From the NCBI GenBank assembly GCA_041390825.1, contig JAWKPF010000006.1, forward strand, positions 124,001-188,000: a DNA stretch of 64,000 nt, given 5' to 3'. The notes under the pieces are model-generated. The model was not told where the DNA came from, did not search any database, and saw only the letters and a program-made list of their open reading frames with translations. Position numbers and translations under genes: made by a program. The DNA is from Thermomicrobiales bacterium (lineage in GTDB: Bacteria; Chloroflexota; Chloroflexia; Thermomicrobiales; UBA6265). Positions 9,282 to 20,139 of the stretch are shown here, piece after piece (position 1 is the stretch's first letter; the number at the start of each line of letters is the position of its first letter).

Positions 9282-10265
9282 TCAGTCGATCCAGATCGGA
9301 TTCGACCAAGCACTCCTGCCGGCAGCGTCCACGATGGTGACGCGCACGTACGATCCCCGGCAGGTTTCCAACGACGCCGACCAGTGCGTGATCTGCAACC
9401 CATGCTTGCCGTACATCTGCACGCTGGCCGGGTCGCTGGTGGCGTATGCGGAGACCACCGGCGAGTTGGTCACCTCGATGCGGGAACCGTCGCCGCAAAC
9501 GCGAATGTCGTGAAAGACCGGTCCCTGGCTGGTATAGAAGTCGCCGGCCTTGAGCGCGGTCACCAGCGCATCAGGATCGAGCTGCGCGCTGCGCACCCAA
9601 ACCCAGCAGCCGAATCCGGCCGGAGCGTCTTCCCCCACGCCCGAGGCCACCACATCGGCCGGCTCGGCGTCTTTCACCGTCATGACGTGGCGAAAATGCG
9701 CGTCGTCGCCGCCGACCGCGAACTGGCGTCCACCCGCGGCGAGCACTCGGTCATAGATGGCCCAACTGTCCGCCCGGTTGTTGAGCCGGCCGGCCACTTC
9801 GTTCTGCGCCTCGATAGCGTGCGCAGATGGGATCGAGCGCAGATCGGCCACGCTTGCGCCGTACCACTCCGGATGCGCCAGCACGAGAAATGCGCCGGCA
9901 TCGACAGCCCGCTGCGCCAGCTCGGGACCCGTTTCGTTCGCGTCCGGCGGCGCGAAATCGAACGGCAGCCCGATACCGAGCATGTGCCAGAGGTGGCCGT
10001 TCTCCAGCGCCGGCGCGTGCAACTCGGCGCCGATCAGGGTGGTGAAGGTGTCGGTGCGAAACGGGGTGGTATCGACGATCGGATAGCCATACCTGGACAT
10101 GAAGTGATCGGTCACCGCCAGGAAGTCATAGCCCTGCTGCCGGTACGCGCGGCAGACGGCCTCCAGCGGCATCCCGCCATCCGAGTGCGATGAATGCGTA
10201 TGCAAATTGCCGCGGTAGAAACGTCCGGGCGTGTCGCGATGAAAGAGATCGTATCGGTCGGGCAT
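9282..10265 (-). CDS. PHP-domain phosphoesterase
   Basis: 327 residues from the Met at 10265. The N-terminal PHP signature YRGNLHTHSSHSDGGMP (residues 17-33) supplies the first metal-binding histidines; DFLAVTDHF, GAELHAP, LVLAHPEW and GGDDAHFRH give the remaining His/Asp ligands. The family contains histidinol-phosphatase-like and related metal-dependent phosphoesterases. The C-terminal 90 residues (SQGPVFHDIRVCG to NPIWID) form a beta-rich extension common in this subgroup. The true substrate is not known. The upstream in-frame Met at 10295 gives a less likely longer start. Confidence 0.85.
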   Translation of the reverse strand: MPDRYDLFHRDTPGRFYRGNLHTHSSHSDGGMPLEAVCRAYRQQGYDFLAVTDHFMSRYGYPIVDTTPFRTDTFTTLIGAELHAPALENGHLWHMLGIGLPFDFAPPDANETGPELAQRAVDAGAFLVLAHPEWYGASVADLRSIPSAHAIEAQNEVAGRLNNRADSWAIYDRVLAAGGRQFAVGGDDAHFRHVMTVKDAEPADVVASGVGEDAPAGFGCWVWVRSAQLDPDALVTALKAGDFYTSQGPVFHDIRVCGDGSRIEVTNSPVVSAYATSDPASVQMYGKHGLQITHWSASLETCRGSYVRVTIVDAAGRSAWSNPIWID

Positions 10266-10425
10266 GCGTTCCCCTGTGCGATATAGCGGCACCATGCAGG
10301 ATCATACCGTGCGGCAGGATCGCAAGAAACTGCTTGCAACTGCCGAGCTTCGTTTCGGGGAATGCACTCGCAACCTGTTTGCTGTACCGCTGGCGCATCG
10401 CATGCCACACCAAGTCGTGTAACAG

Positions 10426-10465
10426 AAAAGACCCGCCACCTCAGCCAACGGCTGCGGAACGGGTC
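10426..10465 (-). terminator. Terminator of the mazEF-like operon
   Basis: Outer arms 10430-10435 and 10460-10465 (GACCCG/CGGGTC) and inner arms 10442-10446 and 10450-10454 form a two-part stem. On the minus strand it ends in TTTTC (10429-10426), about 60 bases after the toxin stop at 10528. Confidence 0.7.
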
Positions 10466-10527
10466 ATGACTCTCCAGGTAAGGCGCCACCCATGATCCGG
10501 TTCGAGAGATTTCGCTAAACAGATCAT

Positions 10528-10878
10528 CTATCGGTCGATGCAGGCGCCAACCATCGCCTGCACCAACGCGACGGTGGCAGGCGAAACCACTCCCCGCCGC
10601 CGCAGAAACCGAAGTTCGCTCTGCGCTCCCGCCTGGTCGCACATGATGACCGAAGGCTTGGTCAATCCGCCTTCTGGCGGCTGGATTCGAATGTGGTAGC
10701 TAATGTTGCGATCAGTTCCGGTGATCGGCACAACATAGTGGAGGCCATTCGGGACGCCGTTGAACCGATCGTTCGAAATTACCAAAGCTGGTCGTACTCC
10801 GCTCTGTTCTCGGCCAACCTGGGGATCGAAATCGACATCCCAGACTTCACCCTTGGACGGTTCTGGCGTGCTCGGCAC
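10528..10878 (-). CDS. MazF/PemK-family endoribonuclease toxin
   Basis: 116 residues from a GTG at 10878, preceded by AGAGGAGGACGAG. KGEVWDVDFDPQVGREQSG and RPALVISNDRFN are the canonical first strands of MazF/PemK toxins, followed by VVPITGTDRNISYHIRI and the PSVIMCDQAGAQS segment. MazF-type toxins cut single-stranded RNA and are held inactive by the partner antitoxin. The start overlaps the end of the antitoxin gene by 32 bases, the usual translational coupling. A longer reading from 11058 would run antisense-like through the antitoxin and is rejected. Confidence 0.9.
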   Translation of the reverse strand: MPSTPEPSKGEVWDVDFDPQVGREQSGVRPALVISNDRFNGVPNGLHYVVPITGTDRNISYHIRIQPPEGGLTKPSVIMCDQAGAQSELRFLRRRGVVSPATVALVQAMVGACIDR

Positions 10879-11158
10879 GGATCTCGTCCTCCTCTTCGAG
10901 TGTGTAATACGGTGGTTCATTGTCGAGCGTCCCACCAGAGCCACCTGTGAAAAGCACAATCTCCTCCTGATAGCTTCGCCAGGCCTCGGGGTCGGATCGG
11001 AGCCGAACGAAATCGGCATGCACACCGTCCCAGAATCGTTCCTTCTGGTAGCGGGCAACCGCCTCGGCGATCACCTGACCCATCGATCGGTGTTCCTCGA
11101 GAGCAATCTCGCGCAACTGCGCGGCAACCCTCTCATCTACCCGAACCGTGGTGGCCAT
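10847..11158 (-). CDS. Antitoxin of the MazF-like pair, ribbon-helix-helix type
   Basis: 103 residues. The N-terminus MATTVRVDERVAAQLREIALEEHRS (quoted in part: TTVRVDERVAAQLREIA) is a ribbon-helix-helix DNA-binding start, followed by SMGQVIAEAVARYQKE. The acidic C-terminus (YTLEEEDEIRAEHARTV) is the likely toxin-wrapping tail. It precedes and overlaps the toxin gene, as expected for an autoregulated antitoxin-toxin operon. Confidence 0.85.
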   Translation of the reverse strand: MATTVRVDERVAAQLREIALEEHRSMGQVIAEAVARYQKERFWDGVHADFVRLRSDPEAWRSYQEEIVLFTGGSGGTLDNEPPYYTLEEEDEIRAEHARTVQG

Positions 11159-11223
11159 TCGGTACGATCCTTTCCGAGCGCACGCCTTCCGCTCTCATCA
11201 TGTCGACAGTTCTATATGCGCTA

Positions 11224-11243
11224 GTATATACGTTTCCGTATAC
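11224..11243. promoter_or_regulatory. Possible operator/promoter of the antitoxin-toxin operon
   Basis: An AT-rich inverted repeat (TATACG at 11227-11232 and CGTATA at 11237-11242) sits about 70 bases upstream of the antitoxin start in otherwise GC-rich DNA. Minus-strand TATACT at 11229-11224 could be a -10 box. Autoregulatory palindromes are expected here; assignment is by position only. Confidence 0.35.
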
Positions 11244-11726
11244 GCTGGGCTGCTGAGTGGCTCAGATGAAACCCCGAGACTCGATGAATGGCCAAGAGCC
11301 AGAGTGCCGCGACAGCGCGAAGCAACACTGATAGAGGCTTGACATTCCCCGACCCGACCCGCAATATGAGATGCTGCGGGGAGTTGTTCTCCGCCTACCG
11401 ATCGCCCTCATCTGGGGAAGGAAGGTCCGCTATGGTGCGAAGCCTCATGCAAATGAATCTCGGCGTCGCGCTTGTGGCAGCCGACTCCCCGGCTCCTCAT
11501 GGAGGGAAGGGTCGGTGCCTCAAAGCAAGCGGTCGACATCGCACGATGCCCGATTTCAGCGCTTGCTTCGGACCTGGAACGCATTGACACCAGTCCAGCG
11601 ACCAGTCCGATAGCTTCCCGGTAACGCACCGACAACCCGGCTGCCGCGCGCGTCGCGGCCGCAGTCCACCAGCGCGGCACTCTCTTGTCTCGTCCCAGCC
11701 GCGCCGCACTCTGAGGAGAACACTCC
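11244..11726. other. Gap without a recognisable gene
   Basis: Short frames exist on both strands but none shows a family motif or a good start. It borders the decayed region and may hold eroded coding sequence. Confidence 0.4.
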
Positions 11727-12590
11727 GTGAATCATTCTGTCGAACGAACGATCGATCATGCCCAGAACGCGCTCGAGCTGCGCGATGTCACCAAGCGCTT
11801 CCAGAAGAAGCGGGGCGAATACACCTATGCGCTCAAGGGCGTCTCGCCGACCCCCGCCGGGGAAGTCGTTGGCATCCTGGGGCCGAACGGTTTTGGCAAG
11901 AGCATCGCTCGTGCGCGCCATTTCGACCTTGACTGTGCCTGATTCTGCTCGGTCGAGATCTTCGATACCGACGCCGTAGCGAACCCGAAGATCGTGCAGC
12001 GCTATATCAACCGGGTGAGCGTGGAAGCCAGCTTCTTCAAGAAGATGTTCTGGCGGAAAACCTGCTCTTCGGCGCCAAGCTCTATGGCATCACCGACCGG
12101 GAGAGCTGCCCGCGCATCGAGGAGATTCTGCGCAGCATCGGTTTCGATGTGAAGCGCGTGGGAGAGCCGATGGAGCATCTCTCCCGCGGCACGCAGCAGA
12201 AGACGCGCTCGCCCGCGCGCCGCTCACGAGTCCGATGCTGATGCCACGACGAGCCGACCACCGCCTCGACCCGCGCAGCAAGCGGGACGTGCAGGAGCTG
12301 ATCTGGAAGATCCGCGTCGGGCACGATTTGTCCATCTCCTCTGTACCCACGATATGGGTGAGGCGGAGGAGCCTGCGACCGGATCGGCATCCTGGTCGAC
12401 GGCAACCTTGATCGCGCTCGATACCCCGCTCGGGCTCAAGCAGCGGTATCAGGTGGGCGACGAACTGCCGACACATTGGAAGAAGTCTTCATGCTCGCTT
12501 TTCACCGGGCTTCGATCGACGACGCCAGTTCGAAACGGACGACGACAGCGACGATGCGACCAAGGTTCCGGCCGAGCTGAATGAATTAAG
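11727..12590 (+). pseudogene. Broken ABC-2 exporter ATPase (DrrA-like)
   Basis: The GTG at 11727 follows TGAGGAG. The frame reads ALELRDVTKRFQKKRGEYTY, then VVGILGPNGFGKS (Walker A region), after which an extra base shifts LVRAISTLTVPD into another frame. Further pieces in changing frames are VEIFDTDAVANPKIVQRYI, RENLLFGAKLYGITD, IEEILRSIGFDVKRVGEPM and HLSRGTQQK (signature region), together spanning a DrrA-like ATPase of about 280-300 residues. At least five small indels are needed to read it, so it is not expressed as one protein. The permease remnant follows on the same strand. Confidence 0.8.
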
Positions 12591-12607
12591 ATCGAGGTTT
12601 AAAGGAT

Positions 12608-13450
12608 ATGGGAGCACGCTGCACGCACCTTTGCAGCAATCGAACCTAAAGCGCGAGCTGGTCGCCATTTGGGGCTATGCTCAGCGCACTACTTGATCGC
12701 GCGCTACTTCCTCTTGGGAAGTGGTTTGGCTGGTTCATTCGACCATGAACGCGCTCACGATCGGGTTCATCGGCTTTGTTGAAGCACTGCGTGGAAGAAA
12801 CTGGTAGCGCGCTACATTCACCTTCTTGCTCATCGGCACGTTGATCTGGAGCTATCTCTCCATGATCTTCGACATCCCGTTTGAAACCGTGAGCTGGGAA
12901 CTGGTGGGAAGGAACGATCGGAACACACTCTCATGAGTCCGCCAGCCGCGGCCTCGCAACTCATTGGCATGGGGATCTACGCGGTCGGATACGGCATCGT
13001 GCGCATGATCGTCATGCTCGGCGCGATCTGGTTGTTCTTCGACCTCTCCGTTGGGGAACGCGAACTACCTCGGCGCGCTGGCGATCCCGTGATCTGCAGC
13101 ATTTCACTGGTGGGTTTCGGCATGATCGCGGCGGTGATGCTGCCGCGCTTGCCGGAGAAAGGTCAGCAGGTGACCTATATCTTCTCGGCAGTGCTGCTGT
13201 TGATCAGCGGCATCTATTACGCATCGACGTGCTGCCGGGCTGATGCAACCGCTGGCCAAGCTTTCGCCGATCTATTACACGCTGAACGGCATCCGCGCGA
13301 TGCTGCTGGACGGCGCGTCCTTCACCAGCCAATGGGCCAACATCTGGCCGCTGCTGATCATGGGCGTCGTCTTCCCGCCGTTAGCTCTACCTCTTCAGCA
13401 AGGGCGAGCACTATGCTGGGCGTAACGGGTCGGTGAAGCGAACGGGGTAG
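12608..13450 (+). pseudogene. Broken ABC-2 exporter permease (DrrB-like)
   Basis: Fragments in several frames read in order SNLKRELVAIWG, LWEVVWLVHSTMNALTIGF, FTFLLIGTLIWSYLSMIFD, QLIGMGIYAVGYGIVRMIVM, SLVGFGMIAAVMLPRLPEK, QQVTYIFSAVLLLISGIYY, LSPIYYTLNGIRAMLLDG and WANIWPLLIMGVVFPP. These are the six membrane segments of an ABC-2 permease that would pair with the ATPase just upstream. It ends at the TAG at 13448-13450. Several indels break it. Confidence 0.8.
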
Positions 13451-13689
13451 GTTCGATCGCCATGGCGGGACCCGTGCCCGCCCCGTCGTAGCGGTGACCT
13501 AGCTCGCCAACGGCCAAAGGCCGCCATTGCCGCCCACAGTCCTGATTCCGAATCGAATCATGATCGCTGGATACGTCCGTTATCGGGCTGCGCCCGGGAT
13601 TGGCGGCCACAGGTGCCGCCACGACGTCCACAATCGGCGGCCACGGGTGCTGCCATTGCGTCTACGACACCCGGTTGACCGGGGACAGA

Positions 13690-14300
13690 GGGCATCATTC
13701 CGGATCCCGCAGGAGCAACCGGCACAGATCCGGTCAACCACGCTTCGAACTGATCGTAGGTCCAACCGCATCGCCTGACATAGCGCTCGCAGCTCAGCCA
13801 ACTGATGACCGCTGTGACCTCGCGGCAGCGCGGTCGATCGAAAGCTCTGCTCGCAACACACCCCACGCGTCGAGTTGTTCGACAATCCAGCGAGCGCCTC
13901 CATAAAGCCGGGACCAATTCCCTGTTCACGGCAGCCGCCACATCGGGTTCGTTCGCCGCGCCGGACAACAGCGCCCGCAGAACATCCCCGCAGCGCCTTC
14001 CTGAAACTGCCGTTGAGCCGGACATCCAGCGCGATCAGATGCCGGGGATCGCGCGTCGCCCGCATCTCATCCAGAATCGCCGGAATGCCCATCTCCTCGT
14101 CGAGAAGATCGACGATCGCCAGCACAACGGCGCCCTTCGAGCCAACGCCGTCATAGATCGTCTGCACCGAGGTTTCCGCTTCCGCAGCGATATCCGCCAT
14201 CGTCGCAGTAGCCTCGCTCGCCGAAGAGTTTGCGAGCCGCCTGCACGATCTCCGCGGGTGGCTGCCGCTTGCTTCGTCTTCTGGTCGATTTTCTGGCCAT
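13690..14300 (-). pseudogene. Broken TetR-family regulator
   Basis: Minus-strand start ATG at 14300 reads MARKSTRRRSKRQPPAEIV then AARKLFGERGY, after which a frameshift leads to ADIAAEAETSVQTIYDGVG, the recognition helix of a TetR DNA-binding domain. Later fragments (LDVRLNGSFR, MRLDLRSVRSVVDRI or, in another frame, CGWTYDQFEAWLTGSV) match TetR C-terminal regions. At least three shifts are needed. It faces the DrrAB-like remnant convergently. Confidence 0.75.
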
Positions 14301-14536
14301 CTCTTTGCTACCTTTCCAAATGATATATTAGCATTCTACTCAGTAGAATGACATTCCAGTAATTGGAAGCGTTTTTGATTGGAAGGGATCCGCGTGCGAT
14401 CGTACCCAGCCTCCCCAGAGACCGCTTGGTGCCGTTGTCATCCGATCGCGCCCGGCAGAGCGCCACCGCAACACACCCATGTGCAGCCGGGATGTTCCCG
14501 ATCGATCTACGACGTTTCTCCAAAGGAGTGTTCTCG

Positions 14537-15465
14537 ATGCAAAACGGATTTCGAATCCTCCACAGTCGTTCCTTTTCCCGGCGGTCGGCGCTTCCAGTTC
14601 GCCGGCGCAGCGAGGTATCGGCGCTTTCGGCAGCGATACCCGGCGCTCGCCCAGAGTCCGGCAACCGGTGATGTGCCGGAGTTCCATGTCGTTGCCGTCG
14701 AGTATTCGTTCGATCTTCCAGCAGAAACACCAGCGGGTTGGACACGTGTGACCCTCGACAATCAGGAACCATGGAGCATCACGCCGTGGCGCTGCTCAAG
14801 CTTCGCGATCCAGCCGCGCATGCCGATCTCGAAGCAGCTCTCCAGACACCTGACCTCGGTGCGATTTTGCGCTCGCCGACAGTCTGGGTGGGGTTGTGAT
14901 CGGTCCCGATCGACAGCAAGCGCGCTGATCGATCTGCCGCCTGGCGACTATTTCGCCATCTGCGCTATCCTCGACGCGACGGAACGCCTCACTATTCATG
15001 GGGCAGCAGGCCCCGTTCTCGGTGACGGGCGAAGCATCGGCCGGCGAAGCTCCCGCCGCGGATCTCTCGATCGACATGAGCGAAATGGTGTTCACCGGTA
15101 TCCCCGAGACAGTCCCCTGCCGGCGCTCAGGTCTGAAGGTTTCCAATGTCGGCCAGCAACTGCACGAAATGGCGATGATGCAGCTTGCCGAAGGGGTGAC
15201 GGCCGAGCAAGTGATGCAAAAATGTTGGGCTTGAGCCCAGCAACGGCAACCGCAGGCGACGAGGCAACCCCGGCGATGGAGATGAGCGGCCCACCGCCCT
15301 TCACCGTCGTCCTGGAGCATTGCGCCGATGGGTCCGGGACAGGACCAATCATCTGAGCTCGATCTCGCTCCCGGAACGTACATTGCGGTTTGCTTCATTC
15401 CTGATATGGCGACTGGCATGCCACATGCCATGATGGGGATGGCCGCGAGCTTCACCGTCGCGTAA
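14537..15465 (+). pseudogene. Decayed paralogue of the two-domain cupredoxin
   Basis: The ATG at 14537 follows CAAAGGAG. The start reads MQNGFRILHSRSFSRRSAL, a Tat-type signal, then in other frames DVPEFHVVAVEYSFDLPAET, WTRVTLDNQEPW, DLPPGDYFAICAILD, VSNVGQQLHEMAM and finally LAPGTYIAVCFIPDMATGM with PHAMMGMAASFTVA before a TAA ending at 15465. The order and motifs match the intact gene at 7966-8889 along its whole length. At least four indels interrupt it. Confidence 0.85.
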
Positions 15466-15496
15466 CTGGCAACCTACCGAAACACCCGCATCACCG

Positions 15497-15537
15497 GGCG
15501 GCCTCATTCGCATGCACACGCGGCGGATGAGGCCGCC
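15497..15537 (+). terminator. Hairpin after the cupredoxin remnant
   Basis: Arms 15497-15507 and 15527-15537 (11 bp) lie 32 bases after the stop of the cupredoxin remnant, with a 19-base loop and only a weak T stretch. A terminator by position. Confidence 0.4.
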
Positions 15538-15539
15538 TT

Positions 15540-16214
15540 CGCATGGCCGTGGTCGCGACCGTGCGTTGCCACCGGCCAGTTTTTCCTTGATCCAGATGCG
15601 CGCCAGGTCGAGGGCCCTATGCCCATCTTTTCAGCTTCTGCCTTGAGCCGCGCGGTCGGCAGCATCAGAGCCGAATGCCACGACGACATTCTTCTTGTCC
15701 CGCCCCGGCACGTGTACCCGACCGATTCGATGGCGTGCCGGGAAAATCCAGGATGCTGTGCGTATCCCAGAATTCGGCCCTTCCTCGATACCTGGAAAGA
15801 TGATTCCGCCATTGCGCTGGTGTGGGATACCCCAGGTCGACGGTCGGTTGGGGCTTCGGCTCAGCCGTGTTCTGCCGCTATTGTCCATAGATGCTCCGTT
15901 CTGGCCTGCACGGTCTGGCGCCAAACGGATACCAGAGTCCTGGGGCGCATCGGGACCCAGCCCAACGATGATGGAAATGCAGGTTGGTCCAGCCGCATTC
16001 GGTCCTGCAATGACGATCCGACCCTATATGACTCCCGAATGAGCACATGATCTCCATTGCAAATGAACTCGACGTCTTCGAGCGTACATCCGTAGCCAGT
16101 CATGTGCGCCTGGTTCCAGTCGCCCCAATCGAGTTCGTCGCCAATCGCACCATGTACTACAAACGTGATACACACTGCCGGCATCAGAAGACTTTCTTCG
16201 TCATCATCTACCTT
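15540..16214 (-). pseudogene. Unassigned decayed coding sequence
   Basis: Minus-strand pieces such as AVCITFVVHGAIGDELDWGD, YGCTLEDVEFICNGDHVLI and, in another frame, RVHVPGRDKKNVVVAFGSD look like real protein but belong to no family I can name. The stretch continues the broken style of its neighbours. Function unknown; it follows the dppC remnant and could be a former member of that operon or an independent gene. Confidence 0.4.
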
Positions 16215-17113
16215 CCCCGTAACTGCAGGATCGATTACCGACTGCAATTCATCCCTGAGCAGATCGATCGCCAGGATCAGGCCGGCGAGGGTGGCAGGGC
16301 GGGAAAGAACATGGTCCAGGGGCGATTTGGGCGTAGGTCTTTCCGTCGCGGAGCAATGAGCCGAGCGATGGTTGCGGCGGTTGCACCCCCCAGACCCAGA
16401 AAGCTCAATGCACCTCGGCGATGGCGGCGACCGACAGGTGCGCGTGTCTGCACCAGGAGCGGACCGGTCAGATTCGGTGCAGGATATGGCGAAAACGATG
16501 CGCCGGGTGGTCGCGTTGCCTACCCGCGCGGCCAGTGACATATTCCGCCTGCTGAGCCCAAGGAAGGCCACGCGCCACGCGCACGAAGATCGGCAAGGTG
16601 ACGACCAGAATCGTGACCACCAACGCCGGGATGCCCGGTTCCATCACCATCACGATCAGCAGGTTGAGCAACATGGCTGGAAGGCGAAGAGGATGTCCGT
16701 CAGACGGCCGATGACCTCATCGGTGAATCCGCTGGCATAGCCAGAGATCAACCTGATGGTCGCGGCTGATACGCTGCTGCGAGCCTCGCTGCCAGCAGCG
16801 CGATCAGCAACGAGAGATCGCGCATGCCGGCCGCCAACCGCGCCACGACACTCCGTCCGGCAATGGCGCCCATCGGATACGCGCGCGATGGGCTGGCAAA
16901 GACCGCTAGGGGATCGGATCTTCCTCCTGATCGCCGGTCCCGACAAGCGGGCCGATTGCGGCAAACCCGATGGCGAACAACAAGACGACGAGGCGCGCCG
17001 AGCGGGCTCGAGCGCACGAACGCGGAGAACCCACGCGGCCGGGAACGCTTCGACCGCCAGCAACCGGCGATCCGGGCATGTTCGTGGCCGCAGGTCAGCA
17101 CGGAATCGCTCAT
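16215..17113 (-). pseudogene. Broken peptide/nickel ABC permease DppC-like
   Basis: Minus strand, start at 17113 in an ATGA overlap with the dppB remnant. Pieces in order: GFSAFVRSSPLGAP, AVFASPSRAYPMGAIAGRS, DLSLLIALLAA, LISGYASGFTDEVIGRLTD, LLNLLIVMVMEPGIPALV, VTILVVTLPIFVRVARG, EYVTGRAG/AARVGNATTRRIVF (the EAA loop) and ATLAGLILAIDLLRDELQSV with DPAVTG at the end. This is the whole length of a DppC/OppC permease, interrupted by several indels. Confidence 0.85.
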
Positions 17114-18062
17114 CGATAGCGAATCCGGGGATCGACCCAGGCATAGAGCAGGTCGATCTACAGTGGTTGCTGAACGTCAAACAGCGCCGCGCTGAGCACC
17201 ACTTTCGTCGCCTGCGCTACCGATATCCCGCCGCAGGATGCCCTGCAGCGCATGGCCTGGCCTGAACCGGCAGCGCGAAGATCTCTTCCACGATCACCGC
17301 GCTGCTCAGGAAGCCGAGACAGATGCCGATCACGGTGATGACCGGAATCGATGCTTCCCGGACCACATGGCTGCGGGTGTGACGGCGCGTGGGCTCAATC
17401 CTTGGCCTGGGTGGTGACTACATAGGGTTCGTTCAGCACCTCCGCCACACTGGATCGGGTGACGCGCATCACGACGGCGGTGGTGATGAGTCCCAGCGAA
17501 AGTACTGGCAGCACCATCGATTTCAGGTTGCCGGACACTCTCACTCGGCGAGACGTAGCCGGAGACCGGCAACGGAATCCCACGGGTCGAGACGAAATAG
17601 ATCAGCAACGTGCCCAGAACGAAATCGGAATCGAAAGGAAGAGGAGCGACAATCCGCGCACCCCGATACGGGCGTGTGCGCCGCGCTTGACCGCCGCGAT
17701 GATGCCCAGCGGTACGCCCAAACCGATCGAAATGAGGGTCGAGAGCAGCGCCAGCTCGATCGTCACCCCGGCACGCCGCGCCAGCTCGTAGGGAAATATC
17801 CGCGTGCGTGCCGAGCGATTGGCCGAAGTGTCGCCGTGCAGCGCGTTCTTCCAGCCAGGACGCCGGCTGTGCACGATCAGCGGGTCGTTCAGCCCAGGCG
17901 TTCGTTGAGCTGTTCGACCAGTTCCGGTTGCTGCGCCCTGGTGGGCCGAGCATGGCGGTCGCGAATCCACCCGCACCATGCGCATCGCCACAAAGACGAT
18001 GAGCGACATACCAGCAGCACCACCGCCGCCATCACCAACCGGGCAAGGATGAATCGAAGCAT
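17110..18062 (-). pseudogene. Broken peptide/nickel ABC permease DppB-like
   Basis: Minus strand, start MLRFILARLVMAAVVLLV at 18062. Pieces: NERLGLNDPLIVQ (in part), ELARRAGVTIELALLSTLIS, IGLGVPLGIIAAVKRG, GLSLLFLSIPISFW, GTLLIYFVSTRGIPLPVSGY, NLKSMVLPVLSLGLITTAVV, MRVTRSSVAEVLNEPYVVT, and a C-terminal LLYAWVDPRIRYR. Order and length match DppB. At least four shifts separate the pieces. It overlaps the dppC remnant by ATGA. Confidence 0.85.
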
Positions 18063-18099
18063 CGCGGTCCGCGTCCGATCGAATCGAGCCAGGTGGCCC

Positions 18100-19700
18100 A
18101 GCCGCTGAACAATTTCGGCGGCCGGAGATGGGTTACGACAACCCTACGCTCCCACGACCGAAACGTTTCGGATCATACGCCAGCATGGGCAACCGAAGTC
18201 GCCGCAGCCGCCAGCTCGACCCCTTCGATCAGATCGCTGCGCCAGGCAACGAAGTTGTTACGGGTGGCGAGGAATCGAAGCAGCTCCGGTAAGGATCTGG
18301 GTTTCGATTTGCGCGAGGATGGCTTTGCGCTCGTCCGGATCGATGGCGGTCGAGAGCTCGCGCAACAGCGGATCGATGCCCATGCCCTCGGCGCTGACGA
18401 TCAAGCCGGAACGATGTACTGGTGAAGTTCAGCAACAGGCTATATAGGCTCGCTGAATCTGGCGAACTACGCCAACAGGTCAGATGGCGAAATAGCTCGA
18501 CCGCCCATGTTCGCACTGAAGGAGGCGAGGTCTTTTCGCACGATCTCGACTGCGATACCGACTTCCGCCAGTTGTGCGCGCATGAGCTCGGCCATCGGAA
18601 CCGTGACGGGAGCACTGGGCAGCACCATCAGGGTCGTGGCGAGCCTGTTCGGGTACTCCGCCTTTTTCCGCCAGCGCTTTCGCTCGCTGCTCGACGTCGC
18701 GGGTATAGAACGGAAGCCTCCTCACCGGGGGGCGTGGTGGCGAATCCGGCGGGCACCCCGGACCGGAACGCTCGCCCGCCCCGGAGATGCCTACTGTCCA
18801 CGAGCCGTTGCCGGTCGATGGCCAGCGAAAATCGTTTGCCGCACGCGTCGTCGGCCAATTCCGGATGCGCGGTACGACCAGCATCAGATAGGAATTGGTC
18901 GTCAGTTGCTCGTGCACCGACACATTCGGGTAAACGGCGCGAGATTCAGATTGAGTGACGTTTCGAAGGTGGTGACCTGAATATCACCTGCGCAACGCCG
19001 CCAACCGGGCCGATCTGTCCGCATGATTCGCTGACCAGTTCGTCCGCCAGTAAGCTGTCCTGCTAATAGCCGTTGTGCCGAGCCATGATCCAATGCTGGT
19101 CCTCGGCGTGATCGGTCACTTTGAACGGGCCGGTACCACCGATCGTGTTCAGGTCGATCTCGCCGGAGGCCACTTCGTCCCCGGAAGATGGCGGTCACGG
19201 TCGCGCCAGCGCTTGCAGGAAGGCGCCGTAGGGTTCGGTCAGGTTGCGGTAACTTCCAGTGGGCCGTTGACTTCGAAGGTGACTCCCACATCGGCGGGCG
19301 TGCCGGCGGTTGGAGTGGCAGGTTCGGACCATTGTCCCAGCCGGGTGCGCCACTCAGGAACCGATCTCCGGATCGAGCGCCTGGTCGAGCCAGAGAAGAC
19401 GACGTCTTCGGCGACAGTTCCCGGCCGTTGTGGAAGGTCACTCCCTGCGGATCGAGAAGACATAGTCGTCGTCGACCGGAGTGGTGGTTTCAGCGAGTTC
19501 AGGCGCTGTTGAACCCACCGTCTCGATAGTCGAGAAAGGTCAGGTCAGAGACCACCGAATGGAGCTCCCAGGGTTCGATCGGTGGACGAATGCGATCGAT
19601 ACGGTTCGTAGTCAGGCTATTTGTTGATCGTGATGCGCTGGCGTCTCCGCGCCTCCGGCAGCGCTCCTTCACCCCAATCGCGGCCAATCCCACCAAAACC
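18100..19700 (-). pseudogene. Broken peptide ABC substrate-binding protein DppA-like (SBP_bac_5)
   Basis: Minus-strand fragments read RIDRIRPPIEPWELHSVVSD, then VTFHNGRELSPKTSS (family motif of the SBP_bac_5 fold: VTFHDG.. followed by the 'sADVvfS' segment), ATVTAIFRGR, EIDLNTIGGTGPFKVTD (in pieces), GERSGPGCPPDS, FYTRDVEQ and PRLLQCEHG. It lies upstream of the dppB and dppC remnants on the same strand, giving the normal dppABC order. Many small indels; boundaries approximate. Confidence 0.75.
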
Positions 19701-19799
19701 CGCAGCACCCAGACCTCTGCGTCGTGTTGTTTACCGTTTCTAATAAAGAGCGCAAGCGTCGTCACGCTTATCGTAGTTCACGCGGTTTTCGTTGTTCCG

Positions 19800-20115
19800 A
19801 CTACTTTCGTCATCCCGATCACCCTTTCGTCATCCCGACCACCCCATTCGTCATCCCGACCACTTATTGTCATCCTGACCGAAGTGGGAGGGATTCCCGT
19901 TCATTGCCAGAGCGAGTCGCGGACAACAAGAGTATCCGGCAAGCTCGACGACAGGGGCGTTCGTCATTCCGACCGAAGTGGAGAGCCCGCCCCGAGCGCA
20001 GCTGACGAATCTCTCGTTCTCTGGCGACGATGTTCCTTTGGCTGAGGCCGAGTCGCGGACAACAAGAGATCCCCGGCAAGCTCGGGATGACGGAGGTGGT
20101 GGGATGACGGGGGTG
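19800..20115. repeat. Cluster of dispersed intergenic repeats (gtcatcccgacc family)
   Basis: Three short copies of cgtcatcccgaccac are followed by longer elements: a forward copy with gtcatcctgaccgaagtggg, one with cgtcattccgaccgaagtgg and a core gagtcgcggacaacaagag that occurs twice (about 19913 and 20050). The ends (gtcatcc... and ...gggatgac) are inverted relative to each other, so each element could fold. Related elements lie near 32770, 42200, 48785-48955, 51335 and 56207-56470. Confidence 0.7.
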
Positions 20116-20139
20116 GCCGGACACGCGGTTGGGACGGGC

